Positions 16,594 through 24,042 of a stretch of DNA of 35,310 nt are shown one piece after another. Source of the DNA: Lachnospiraceae bacterium (GTDB taxonomy: Bacteria > Bacillota > Clostridia > Lachnospirales > Lachnospiraceae). The position numbers and the translations under genes were made by a program. The stretch spans positions 1 to 35,310 of the forward strand of contig JAUNAG010000008.1 of assembly GCA_030527685.1 (NCBI GenBank), written 5' to 3'. Numbering within the stretch: the first letter of the stretch is position 1; each line of letters starts with the position of its first letter. The notes under the pieces were generated by a model. That model saw only the letters and a program-made list of their open reading frames with translations. It was not told the origin of the DNA and ran no database searches.

Positions 16594-17274
16594 TCAGTCT
16601 ACCATTTCTGTGCCGATGCTCTTCAGTGTGGCATCAACGAACGGACGCGGGAAGGAGCAGGATTCTTCAATGCCCTTCAGCTGGCCCTGTTCTTTTAACA
16701 TAACAGCTCTGCCCTGCTCTGCAAGTCCTTCTGCATCTTCCTGCGGAATAACGAGAACGCTGTCGCCGTCACCGAGAAGGATGTCGCCCGGCTTGATTAC
16801 CTGGCCGCCGCATGCAACCGGATAGCCGATTTCGCCCGGGCCGTTTTTGTACGGGCCGTTCGGAACAACGCCGCGTGCGTATACCGGGAAATCTGTGAAC
16901 TGAGAGAGCTCATCGATATCACGGATGCAGCCGTCGATGATGAAGCCGACGATGCCGCGCTTCTTTGCATAGTTGGACATGATTTCACCGCAGAGTGCAC
17001 GGCTCATGGAACCGCCTGCAGCGATAACAAGGATATCACCCGGCTGTGCCAGATCAAGAGCCTTGTGGAACATCAGATTGTCGCCTGCCGGGCAGCGGAC
17101 TGTAAATGCTGTGCCGAGAAGCGGAGAGTGGTTTACCGGGCTGATGCCGGCATCAAGTGAGCTCATGCGGTTCATGCAGTCATCCAGGTTGGCAACCGGA
17201 ATGCCGCGGAAAGATTCAACGAGTTCTTTGGACGGACGTTCGAAATTGGTTCTGATTCTGTTTCCTACTGACAT
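16594..17274 (-). CDS. RraA-family protein (4-hydroxy-4-methyl-2-oxoglutarate aldolase-like)
   Basis: The 226-residue protein belongs to the RraA/HMG-aldolase fold, also mis-named demethylmenaquinone methyltransferase. GGSMSRALCGEIMS (87-100) and DGCIRDIDE (114-122, with R118 and D119) match the substrate- and metal-binding loops of the class II pyruvate aldolases in this family. Such enzymes cleave 4-hydroxy-2-oxo acids or decarboxylate oxaloacetate. True RraA proteins that inhibit RNase E are shorter and proteobacterial, so an enzymatic role is more likely. It follows the aminotransferase by 106 bases on the same strand and is probably co-transcribed. The pair could process a hydroxy-amino acid into pyruvate plus another fragment. 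Confidence 0.85.
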   Translation of the reverse strand: MSVGNRIRTNFERPSKELVESFRGIPVANLDDCMNRMSSLDAGISPVNHSPLLGTAFTVRCPAGDNLMFHKALDLAQPGDILVIAAGGSMSRALCGEIMSNYAKKRGIVGFIIDGCIRDIDELSQFTDFPVYARGVVPNGPYKNGPGEIGYPVACGGQVIKPGDILLGDGDSVLVIPQEDAEGLAEQGRAVMLKEQGQLKGIEESCSFPRPFVDATLKSIGTEMVD

Positions 17275-17299
17275 AATAGATACCTCTTCTTTTATGTGC

Positions 17300-17325
17300 T
17301 CCCGACAGGTGGATTCCTGTCGGGA
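17300..17325. repeat. Hairpin in the leader of the rraA-like gene
   Basis: A perfect 10-bp stem (17300-17309 with 17316-17325) and 6-base loop lie between the aminotransferase and rraA-like genes. Only the plus strand has the terminator-type T-run (17330-17335). On the transcribed minus strand it is followed by non-T sequence, so it looks like an mRNA structure or an antisense terminator. Confidence 0.6.
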
Positions 17326-17380
17326 AAAGTTTTTTATTTAAGAACAGATGCGCTGCATCGGGTTGTGCGTTCGTTAACTT

Positions 17381-18556
17381 TCAGGCTTTCAGCTTTGCAA
17401 GAGCCTTTCCCATGCGATCCATGCCTTCGACGATTCTGTCGTAGTTGCATGCGTAGGAGAGACGGATGTAGCCTTCGCCTTCTTCACCGAAAGCGGAGCC
17501 CGGAACTGTTGCCAGGTGAGCTTCTTCGAGCAGATAGTCGGAGATTTCTGCAGATGTCTTTCCGAAGGACTTGACATTTACCATGACGTAGAAAGCGCCT
17601 TCCGGCATCTTGCAGCTGATTCCGTCAATCTTATTGATTGCTTCGACCATGTACTGACGTCTGCGGTCATATTCCTTAACCATGATCTGAACATCCGGTT
17701 CAGCATCTCTCAGAGCAACGACACCGGCATCCTGAACGAAGGAAGAAGCGCAGGTGTTGATGTAGTGATGGACGCGAACCATAGCCTGGATGAATTCTGT
17801 CGGAGCTGCTGCGTAGCCAAGTCTCCAGCCTGTCATGGAGTAGCACTTGGAGAAACCGTTTAAGGTGACGGTTCTTTCCTTCATGCCCGGAAGAGAAGCG
17901 ATGGAGATGTGCTTAGCGCCTCCGTAGATCAGCTTCTCATAGATTTCATCGGAGAGAACGATCAGGTTGTGCTTCTTCGCGAATTCAGCAACCTTCTCCA
18001 GTGTCTCAAGGTGCTGGACAATACCTGTCGGGTTGCCCGGAGAGTTCAGAACAAGCATCTTTGTCTTCGGTGTGACGAGGCGCTCAAGCTCATCAACATC
18101 GATCTGGAAGTCATTTTCTTCTCTCAGAACGTAGCTGATCGGATTGATTTCGAAGAAATGCGGAACATGGATGTAGTTGAGCCATACTGGATTCGGAACA
18201 AGGATCTCATCGCCCGGATTGGTAAATGCTGCGATTGCTGCATAAGTTCCTTCGCCGACACCAACGGTAACCAGGACTTCTTCCGGCTTGTAGTCGATGT
18301 TGTTGTCTCTCTTGAGCTTTTCAGCGATTGCCTTGCGCAGCTCCGGAGTGCCGAAGTTGGAAGTGTAGAAGACATGTCCCTGCTGCAGGCTGTCATAAGC
18401 AGCGTCCTTGATGATCTGCGGTGTATCGAAGTCCGGACGTCCGATTTCCATATGAATGATATCAGCGCCGTCACGCTGCATCTGGTTAGCACGCTCCATC
18501 ATCTTTCTGATGCCGGAAAACGGCAGAGCTTCCATTCTTTCTGATGTATTAAACAT
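17381..18556 (-). CDS. PLP-dependent aminotransferase, class I/II
   Basis: The 391-residue protein is a fold-type I aminotransferase of the AspC/PatA-like subgroup. NSPGNPTG (N175), DEIY (D203, Y206), SKCYSMTGWRLGY with the PLP-lysine K237, and R365 near the C-terminus for the substrate carboxylate are all present. It transfers amino groups between an amino acid and a 2-oxo acid; the substrate is not evident. The ATG at 18556 follows AAGGAGG; the in-frame extension to 18676 crosses the predicted promoter and is rejected. Downstream lies the RraA-like gene. Its promoter carries one copy of the AACACAGATT motif shared with the sugar locus. Confidence 0.93.
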   Translation of the reverse strand: MFNTSERMEALPFSGIRKMMERANQMQRDGADIIHMEIGRPDFDTPQIIKDAAYDSLQQGHVFYTSNFGTPELRKAIAEKLKRDNNIDYKPEEVLVTVGVGEGTYAAIAAFTNPGDEILVPNPVWLNYIHVPHFFEINPISYVLREENDFQIDVDELERLVTPKTKMLVLNSPGNPTGIVQHLETLEKVAEFAKKHNLIVLSDEIYEKLIYGGAKHISIASLPGMKERTVTLNGFSKCYSMTGWRLGYAAAPTEFIQAMVRVHHYINTCASSFVQDAGVVALRDAEPDVQIMVKEYDRRRQYMVEAINKIDGISCKMPEGAFYVMVNVKSFGKTSAEISDYLLEEAHLATVPGSAFGEEGEGYIRLSYACNYDRIVEGMDRMGKALAKLKA

Positions 18557-18637
18557 GAGCTTCCTCCTTGTTGAAATAGCGGTTCGTCTCAAAAATAAAC
18601 GGTTGATTGTAAATGCTGTGTCTGATTTGATGTTTGA

Positions 18638-18654
18638 AACACAGATTTTATTGA
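18638..18654 (+). promoter_or_regulatory. Operator-like motif copy A (aminotransferase promoter)
   Basis: AACACAGATTTTATTGA lies at and just upstream of the expected start point of the aminotransferase transcript, immediately downstream of its -10. It shares AACACAGATT with copies B and C. Confidence 0.55.
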
Positions 18655-18658
18655 CCTC

Positions 18659-18687
18659 ATTATAGGTTTCGGTCAATGAGAAGTAAA
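18659..18687 (-). promoter_or_regulatory. Promoter of the aminotransferase / rraA-like operon
   Basis: On the minus strand TTTACT (18682-18687), a 17-base spacer and a perfect TATAAT (18659-18664), giving a leader of about 96 bases. Confidence 0.6.
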
Positions 18688-18808
18688 ATAGATATACTGC
18701 ATTAAGAATATTAACAAAACGAATAATGCGTGGAGAACCAACATTATTGCGCTTTGTTTATATATATCATGCATGAAACGAAGTGAAAAATAAAGAAGAA
18801 TTTTGGAA

Positions 18809-18826
18809 AACACAGATTTTTATGTT
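18809..18826 (+). promoter_or_regulatory. Operator-like motif copy B (dehydrogenase operon)
   Basis: AACACAGATTTTTATGTT overlaps the first bases of the -35 (TTGAAT) of the dehydrogenase operon promoter. The ends AACA/TGTT are inverted repeats. Confidence 0.6.
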
Positions 18827-18853
18827 GAATAGCAAGATCAAACATGGTAATAT
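18825..18853 (+). promoter_or_regulatory. Promoter of the dehydrogenase-aldolase-DeoR operon
   Basis: TTGAAT (18825-18830) and TATAAT-like TAATAT (18848-18853) are separated by exactly 17 bases, about 88 bases before the first gene. Confidence 0.65.
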
Positions 18854-18940
18854 TAATCAAAATCAAGGTCTTAATCAGACTGCGACATGAGGACGTACAT
18901 ATTAAAACGTGAGTTACGTATAATTAAGGAGGATACAAAG

Positions 18941-20017
18941 ATGAAAGCCTTAGCCAGATACGGTAAGGAATTCGGCGGCTACAGAATGATTGAGGTTCCG
19001 GAACCGAAGTGCGGACCGAATGATGTCATCATTAAGATCAGAGCAGCTGCAATCTGCGGTGCTGATATGAAGCACTGGCAGGTAGACAACGGTTCCGATG
19101 AGTTCAACTCGATTCGCGGCCATGAATTTGCCGGTGATATCGTAGAGGTTGGCGAGAACGTCAAGGACTGGAAGGTTGGCCAGAGAGTTGTTTCCGATAA
19201 CTCCGCACATGTCTGCGGTGTCTGCCCGGCCTGCGAGAGAGGTGACTTCCTCTGCTGTGAGAATAAGGTAAATCTTGGCCTCGACAACAATACATGGGGC
19301 GGCGGCTTCTCAAAGTACTGCAAGGTACCGGGAGAGATTCTTGCTATTCACAAGCATGCGATCTGGGAGATTCCGGAGAACGTTAAATATGAAGAAGCAG
19401 CAGTGCTCGATCCGATCTGCAATGCCTACAAGGCAGTTGCACAGCAGTCCTCCCTCCTTCCGGGACAGGATGTTGTTGTATTCGGAACCGGCCCGCTTGG
19501 CCTGTTTGCTGTTCAGATCGCACGAATCATGGGTGCAGTCAATATCGTCATGGTCGGTCTGCAGGATGATACAAAGGTTCGTTTCGATGTCGCAAAGAAG
19601 CTCGGCGCAACACACTGCGTAAACGGCTCTGTAGAAGATGTTGTTGCAAGATGTACAGAAATCTGCGGAAGAGATAACCTGGGTCTCGTTATTGAGTGCT
19701 CCGGTGCCAATATCGCACTGAAGCAGGCAATCGAGATGCTTCGCCCGAACGGCGAGGTGGTTCGTGTCGGCATGGGCTTCAAGCCGCTGAACTTCTCTAT
19801 TAATGATATTACTTCCTGGAACAAGAGCATCATCGGCCATATGGCATATGATTCTACTTCCTGGAGAAACGCAATTCGCCTGCTGGCTTCCGGTGCGATC
19901 GACGTTCAGCCGATGATCACACACAGACTTGGTCTGTCAGAGTGGGAGAAGGGCTTCGACGCAATGGCAAAGAAAGACGCTATCAAGGTCATCTTTACAT
20001 ATGATTATGAAGACTGA
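18941..20017 (+). CDS. Zinc-dependent medium-chain polyol dehydrogenase (first copy)
   Basis: This 358-residue medium-chain dehydrogenase/reductase has catalytic zinc ligands C39 and H61-E62 and the four structural zinc cysteines C92, C95, C98 and C106. The NAD(P)-binding loop is FGTGPLG (181-187). The family oxidises sugar alcohols such as sorbitol, arabitol, xylitol or galactitol-1-phosphate to ketoses, or the reverse. I chose ATG 18941 because AAGGAGGATACAAAG precedes it; the in-frame start at 18887 has no ribosome binding site. It is the first gene of a four-gene operon, 13 bases from a second dehydrogenase. The exact polyol is unknown. Confidence 0.9.
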   Translation: MKALARYGKEFGGYRMIEVPEPKCGPNDVIIKIRAAAICGADMKHWQVDNGSDEFNSIRGHEFAGDIVEVGENVKDWKVGQRVVSDNSAHVCGVCPACERGDFLCCENKVNLGLDNNTWGGGFSKYCKVPGEILAIHKHAIWEIPENVKYEEAAVLDPICNAYKAVAQQSSLLPGQDVVVFGTGPLGLFAVQIARIMGAVNIVMVGLQDDTKVRFDVAKKLGATHCVNGSVEDVVARCTEICGRDNLGLVIECSGANIALKQAIEMLRPNGEVVRVGMGFKPLNFSINDITSWNKSIIGHMAYDSTSWRNAIRLLASGAIDVQPMITHRLGLSEWEKGFDAMAKKDAIKVIFTYDYED

Positions 20018-20030
20018 CGGGGTAAACGCG

Positions 20031-21071
20031 ATGAAGAATACAGAAGCAATTCTTATTACACCCGGCAAGATGGAGATCAAGGATGCTCCGATGCCTGTTC
20101 CGGGCGAGCATGATGTGCTGATCAAAGTAGAATATGTCGGTATCTGCGGCTCTGATGTTCACGGTTTCCAGTTCGGACCGTTCATTCCGCCCAAGGATCC
20201 GAATCAGAAGATCGGTCTGGGCCATGAGTGCGCAGGAACAGTAGTTGCTGTCGGTTCTGCTGTCACAAAGTTTGTCCCGGGCGACCGCGTCAATATTGAG
20301 CCGGGCGTTCCGTGTGGAAAGTGCAGCTACTGTCTGTCCGGCAATTACAACATCTGCCCGGATGTAGACTTCATGGCAACACAGCCGAATTACAGAGGTG
20401 CTCTGACCAATTACCTCGTTCATCCGGAAAACTTCGTCTATAAGCTTCCGGAAAATATGAGCACAATGGAAGGTGCACTTGTTGAGCCGGCAGCAGTCGG
20501 CATGCATGCAGCTCTGATCGGCGGAGCAAGACTCGGCAAGAAGATTGTGATTATGGGCTGCGGCTGCATCGGTCTGATGGTGCTGCAGGGCTGCAAGAGT
20601 CTCGGAGCAAAGGAAATTGTGTGTGTTGATACACTTCCGAAGCGTCTGGAGATGGCAAAGCAGCTTGGCGCGACAACTGTGATCAACGGTCTGGAAGAAG
20701 ATGCTGTTGCAAAGTGCGCAGAGATCTTCGGAGGCATGGGTGCAGATATTGTCTTTGAGGCTGCAGGTGCCAAGATTACAGCAATGCAGGCAATTCAGAT
20801 TGTTGCCCGCGGCGGCAAGATCATGATGGTCGGCACACAGTCCGGCGATGTTCCGGTGAACTTCCTGAAGATCAACAGAGAAGTGACAATCCAGACATCC
20901 TTCCGTTATGCCAATAACTATCCGATGACAATTGAAGCGATCTCTTCCGGTCTCTTTGATGTCAAGTCCATGGTCACGAATACATACGCTTATGAAGATG
21001 TACAGCAGGCTTTCGAGGATTCTGTCAATAAGAAGGCTGAGATCATCAAGGGCGTTATTAAGATTGACTGA
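20031..21071 (+). CDS. Zinc-dependent sorbitol/xylitol dehydrogenase-like protein (second copy)
   Basis: The 346-residue protein is a GutB/sorbitol-dehydrogenase-like MDR enzyme. C39 and H65-E66 are catalytic zinc ligands. GKCSYC and the following NIC supply structural cysteines C95, C98, C101 and C109, and the acidic VEPAAVGMHA motif is typical of polyol dehydrogenases. The start at 20031 gives the normal N-terminus; the ribosome binding site (GGGG) is weak, so translational coupling to the first dehydrogenase is likely. The two dehydrogenases are clearly different sequences, so they probably act on two successive or alternative substrates rather than being a recent duplication. Confidence 0.9.
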   Translation: MKNTEAILITPGKMEIKDAPMPVPGEHDVLIKVEYVGICGSDVHGFQFGPFIPPKDPNQKIGLGHECAGTVVAVGSAVTKFVPGDRVNIEPGVPCGKCSYCLSGNYNICPDVDFMATQPNYRGALTNYLVHPENFVYKLPENMSTMEGALVEPAAVGMHAALIGGARLGKKIVIMGCGCIGLMVLQGCKSLGAKEIVCVDTLPKRLEMAKQLGATTVINGLEEDAVAKCAEIFGGMGADIVFEAAGAKITAMQAIQIVARGGKIMMVGTQSGDVPVNFLKINREVTIQTSFRYANNYPMTIEAISSGLFDVKSMVTNTYAYEDVQQAFEDSVNKKAEIIKGVIKID

Positions 21072-21144
21072 GTGTCTGTAAAACAGAAATCTATAAGGCA
21101 GGTCCGGTGAAGACGGACGGCGTACATTTTTAAAGGAGAATATC

Positions 21145-21978
21145 ATGTTAGCAAATATCAAGTACTGGGAGACAAAGGCAACTGAAGGCCGTTATGCTAT
21201 TCCGCATTTCAACGTATGGAACGCAGAGATGCTGATGGGTGTTATTGATGCAGCTGAAGAGCTGAAGGCTCCGATTATCATCTCCTTCGGTACAGGCTTT
21301 GTCGGCAACACTGTATTTGAGGATTACTGCTGGATGATGGTTTCCATGGCAAAGGAAGCAAAGGTTCCGGTCATCACACACTGGGATCACGGCCGCAGCA
21401 TGGAGATCATCCAGAATGCATATACACATGGCATGAACTCTGTCATGAGAGATGCATCCGCTCTTCCGTTCGAAGAGAACATCAAGGAAATCAAGGCAGC
21501 TGTCGATTATTTCCATCCGCTCGGTGTTCCGGTTGAGGCAGAGCTCGGTCATGTCGGCAATGAGACAATCTATGAAGAAGCACTTGCTTCCTATGCATAC
21601 ACAGATCCGTCCCAGGCAGCTGAATTCGTTGAGCGCACAGGCTGCGATTCTCTTGCTGTTGCAATCGGCAATGTTCACGGCCACTACAGCGCTGAGCCGA
21701 AGCTGAACTTTGACGTTGTTGAGAAGTGCCGTGACGCAGTCAGCGTACCGCTTGTTCTGCACGGCGCATCCGGCATCGGCGATGAGGATATCAAGACAGC
21801 TATTTCTCTCGGTATTGCCAAGATCAATATCCATACAGAACTTTGCGATGCAGCTATGGGAGCGATCAAGCAGCATACAGACAGTTCCTTCCTGGAACTG
21901 GAACGCGCTGTTCGTGCCGCTGTAAAGCAGAGAGCAATGGACAAGATTATTCTCTTCGGTGCAGACGGAAAGGCCTGA
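21145..21978 (+). CDS. Class II ketose-bisphosphate aldolase family protein (first copy)
   Basis: The 277-residue protein is a class II fructose/tagatose-bisphosphate aldolase-like zinc enzyme (FbaA/GatY/IolJ group). D81-H82 in THWDHG, E131/E133 in VEAELG, H178 in GNVHG and H206 in LHGASG match the catalytic acid and zinc ligands. The DHAP-phosphate-binding region KINIHT follows at about 226-231. It would cleave a ketose phosphate to DHAP plus an aldehyde. It lies behind two dehydrogenases and in front of a DeoR regulator. Its precise substrate (fructose, tagatose, or a modified sugar such as deoxygluconate phosphate) is not determined. GGAGA precedes the ATG. Confidence 0.88.
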   Translation: MLANIKYWETKATEGRYAIPHFNVWNAEMLMGVIDAAEELKAPIIISFGTGFVGNTVFEDYCWMMVSMAKEAKVPVITHWDHGRSMEIIQNAYTHGMNSVMRDASALPFEENIKEIKAAVDYFHPLGVPVEAELGHVGNETIYEEALASYAYTDPSQAAEFVERTGCDSLAVAIGNVHGHYSAEPKLNFDVVEKCRDAVSVPLVLHGASGIGDEDIKTAISLGIAKINIHTELCDAAMGAIKQHTDSSFLELERAVRAAVKQRAMDKIILFGADGKA

Positions 21979-22015
21979 GCATCGGAAATACGAAAAAAAG
22001 AGGAAGTGAAAACAG

Positions 22016-22786
22016 ATGAGCGTGTCCGGGCGTCTGACGAAAATCAGAAATCAGCTGCTGCAGGAAGGCCGCGTCTCTGTTAGTGCATTGAGTAAAGCTT
22101 ACGAGGTCTCTCCTGAAACAATCAGGAGGGACCTCGCTGTTCTGTGCAGAGAGGGACCGGCGGAGCGTATCTACGGCGGCGCGAGACTGAAAAACGGAGA
22201 AATATTGAAAAGCGGAGAGAAGAACAATAGTTTCGCACTCCGAAGGAATCTCCATCGCGAAGAAAAACAGAAGATTGCATTTCTGGCTGCGACGCTTGTC
22301 AGCAGCGGTGCCTCCATTAGCTGTGACGGAAGCACAACAGCACTGGAACTGATTCGAAGCCTGGAAAACAGGGAGGATATCACTGTGCTGACCAATGCTG
22401 CTTCGGCACTCCCGGAGCTGGTACATGGGCGTTTTCGCACAATCCAGACGGGCGGGATGCTGAAGAACGGGAGCGGGTATCTGACCGGAGAGGATGCGCT
22501 GGAGAATGTACAGAATTATTACTGCGACTTTTTCTTTGCGAGCTGCCGCTGCATTGATCGGGATGGCTGCATCTATGATGATCTGGAATCGGAGACTAGC
22601 GTGAAGGCCGGGCTCCGGGAAAGATCTTCTGTAAAGGTGCTGCTGGCAGATCATACAAAACTGATGATGACGGGAGAACGCAGGTGGGGGAGACTGGAAG
22701 ATTTTGATGTTCTGGTCACAGACCGGGACCCCGGTGAAGTGTATGTGAGGATGTGTGAAGAGAGCAAAGTTCGTCTGCTCTACTGA
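22016..22786 (+). CDS. DeoR/GlpR-family regulator (first in the sugar locus)
   Basis: The 256-residue protein has an N-terminal DeoR helix-turn-helix (about residues 20-42, VSALSKAYEVSPETIRRDL) and wing YGGARL. The C-terminal sensor has the CDGSTT phosphosugar loop and the LADHTK segment. It is the last gene of the dehydrogenase-aldolase operon, 37 bases after the aldolase, and is followed by a terminator. Its recognition helix SPETIRRDL is nearly the same as that of the second DeoR protein at 34392 (TEETIRRDL), so both could bind related operators. It is a prime candidate to bind the AACACAGATT motif. Confidence 0.92.
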   Translation: MSVSGRLTKIRNQLLQEGRVSVSALSKAYEVSPETIRRDLAVLCREGPAERIYGGARLKNGEILKSGEKNNSFALRRNLHREEKQKIAFLAATLVSSGASISCDGSTTALELIRSLENREDITVLTNAASALPELVHGRFRTIQTGGMLKNGSGYLTGEDALENVQNYYCDFFFASCRCIDRDGCIYDDLESETSVKAGLRERSSVKVLLADHTKLMMTGERRWGRLEDFDVLVTDRDPGEVYVRMCEESKVRLLY

Positions 22787-22812
22787 CCAAAATGTATTAT
22801 TGGGAATGAATG

Positions 22813-22864
22813 GAGCCGTATCTTGCTCTTGTTAAAAAACAAGGGGAGATATGGTTCTTTTTTT
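22813..22864 (+). terminator. Rho-independent terminator after the DeoR gene
   Basis: An 11-bp stem with two G-T pairs (22813-22823 with 22847-22857) continues into a CTTGT/ACAAG inner stem, and seven T residues follow at 22858-22864. Confidence 0.82.
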
Positions 22865-23092
22865 CTGTAATTTTTGAGATTCGCAAAAAACAACATTTAT
22901 TTTACAAAAAGTAAGCCTATAGGGTTGCATGAGTCATGTGGGATGTTGCTTTTTTGCTTTAAAATATTTGAAACAAAGAAAAATGCAACTTTCAAACAGC
23001 TGTCAATAGCAAAAATAACACAAAAACAGTGCAAAGAAATTAGTAAAATGCATGATTTAAAGAATAACTCTTTGCAAATAAACATTATTATG

Positions 23093-23121
23093 TTGAAAAA
23101 CACAGATTTACATGTTAGTAT
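23093..23121 (+). promoter_or_regulatory. Promoter of the livH operon
   Basis: TTGAAA (23093-23098), a 17-base spacer and TAGTAT (23116-23121), about 50 bases before livH. The spacer consists entirely of the operator-like motif. Confidence 0.65.
23099..23116 (+). promoter_or_regulatory. Operator-like motif copy C (livH promoter)
   Basis: AACACAGATTTACATGTT fills the space between -35 and -10 of the livH promoter, a position at which bound repressor would block RNA polymerase. Confidence 0.6.
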
Positions 23122-23170
23122 AACAACATCAACAAGGTTCGTGATTATTGGAACAGGAGGTATCAACGAA

Positions 23171-24037
23171 ATGCAAATGTTCTTACAGGCTTTATTTGAG
23201 GGACTGATCAATGGATCAACAATCGCCCTTGTAGCGATGGGCGTTTCCCTCGTCTGGGGTGTTATGGGCATCCTGAGCTTCTCACAAGGCGAATTCCTGA
23301 TGCTCGCTATGTTCATTACATTCTACATCAATGCTTATTTCGGACTGGATCCGCTGCTCTGTCTGCCGTTTGCAATGGTTGCGCTGTTTGTGATCGGCTT
23401 TGCAATTTATAAGTTGATCATTGCAAGAGCTCTTAAGGGACCGACGCTTTCGCAGAGACTGATTACCTTCGCGCTTTCCATGGTTCTTGTTAACACGGCA
23501 CTGCTGGTATTCAGCGGTGACTTCAAGACAATCCCGACAGAAACACTGATGTTCTCCGGATCTATTCAGCTCGGTCTTCTGATTGTTCCGCTTCAGAAGC
23601 TGGTTCCGCTGATCCTCTCCCTTTCGGTAGCGCTGTTCATGTTCTGGTTCCTGAATAAGACCCGTACAGGTACAGCAATCCGTGCCGTCTCCATGAATAA
23701 GACAGCAGCCGGCCTGGTCGGAATCAATGCTGACAGAATTTATTCACTGGCATTCGGACTTTCCGCTGCAACTGCAGGTGCTGCAGGATGCGCACTGACA
23801 TATTTCTACTATGTATATCCGAACGTTGGTAAAAACTTCCAGCTCTGGTCATTTATCGCAGTAGTCCTCGGCGGTTTCGGAAGTATCCCGGGAGCTTTCG
23901 TCGGCGGTCTGATCATGGGTATTGCCGATACAATGACAGGTGTTTATGTCAATGCGGCTCTGAAGTACGTCGGCGTTATCGTCGTCTTCCTGCTGATTGT
24001 CCAGTTTAAGCCCAAGGGCCTGTTCGGAGGTAAATAA
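23171..24037 (+). CDS. livH: Branched-chain amino acid-type ABC transporter permease, LivH family
   Basis: The 288-residue integral membrane protein has the LivH pattern. Its N-terminus FLQALFEGLINGSTIALVAMG and the WGVMGILSFSQGEF segment correspond to the family's GLMNFAHGE region, and about eight hydrophobic helices follow. It forms the inner-membrane channel with LivM. The start at 23171 is fixed by ACAGGAGG ten bases upstream and by the promoter at 23093. It heads an operon with livM, livG, livF and sugar enzymes, so the imported solute is probably a carbohydrate or polyol, not leucine. That substrate shift is inference from neighbours. Confidence 0.92.
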   Translation: MQMFLQALFEGLINGSTIALVAMGVSLVWGVMGILSFSQGEFLMLAMFITFYINAYFGLDPLLCLPFAMVALFVIGFAIYKLIIARALKGPTLSQRLITFALSMVLVNTALLVFSGDFKTIPTETLMFSGSIQLGLLIVPLQKLVPLILSLSVALFMFWFLNKTRTGTAIRAVSMNKTAAGLVGINADRIYSLAFGLSAATAGAAGCALTYFYYVYPNVGKNFQLWSFIAVVLGGFGSIPGAFVGGLIMGIADTMTGVYVNAALKYVGVIVVFLLIVQFKPKGLFGGK

Positions 24038-24042
24038 GCGAT

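Larger units (their letters stand above)
18557..18940. other. Divergent control region, aminotransferase / dehydrogenase operon
   Basis: This A/T-rich 384-base gap contains promoters for both flanking operons and two copies of the AACACAGATT motif. It also has an inverted repeat AATAATG-N13-CATTATT (18722-18728/18742-18748) and the palindrome TCATGCATGA (18767-18776). CTGTGT (18616-18621) is the inverse partner of ACACAG (18639-18644). No gene was recognised within it. Confidence 0.7.
22787..23170. other. Intergenic control region upstream of livH
   Basis: Contains the terminator of the preceding operon (22813-22864), then about 230 bases of A/T-rich DNA with a short palindrome CATGAGTCATG (22928-22938). 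The livH promoter with an embedded AACACAGATT motif follows. An open frame runs in from 22874 but crosses the promoter and has no coding character. Confidence 0.65.

Noticed and set aside
18557..18676. N-terminal extension of the aminotransferase by 40 codons
   Set aside because: It would begin upstream of the TATAAT promoter element, and the AAGGAGG site lies just before 18556.
18941..21071. Recent tandem duplication of the two zinc dehydrogenases
   Set aside because: The two proteins share only family motifs and differ throughout, so they are distinct enzymes rather than a recent duplication.
19995..21161. Long minus-strand open frame (388 codons) opposite the second dehydrogenase
   Set aside because: Cysteine/histidine-rich antisense translation of a clear zinc dehydrogenase.
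22874..23170. N-terminal extension of livH by 99 codons
   Set aside because: The extension is A/T-rich, has no ribosome binding site, and spans the predicted promoter. ACAGGAGG before 23171 defines the start.
7636..23170. Three intergenic regions (7636-8019, 18557-18940, 22787-23170) each measure 384 bases
   Set aside because: The sequences are unrelated and the lengths depend on the chosen start codons; treated as coincidence.
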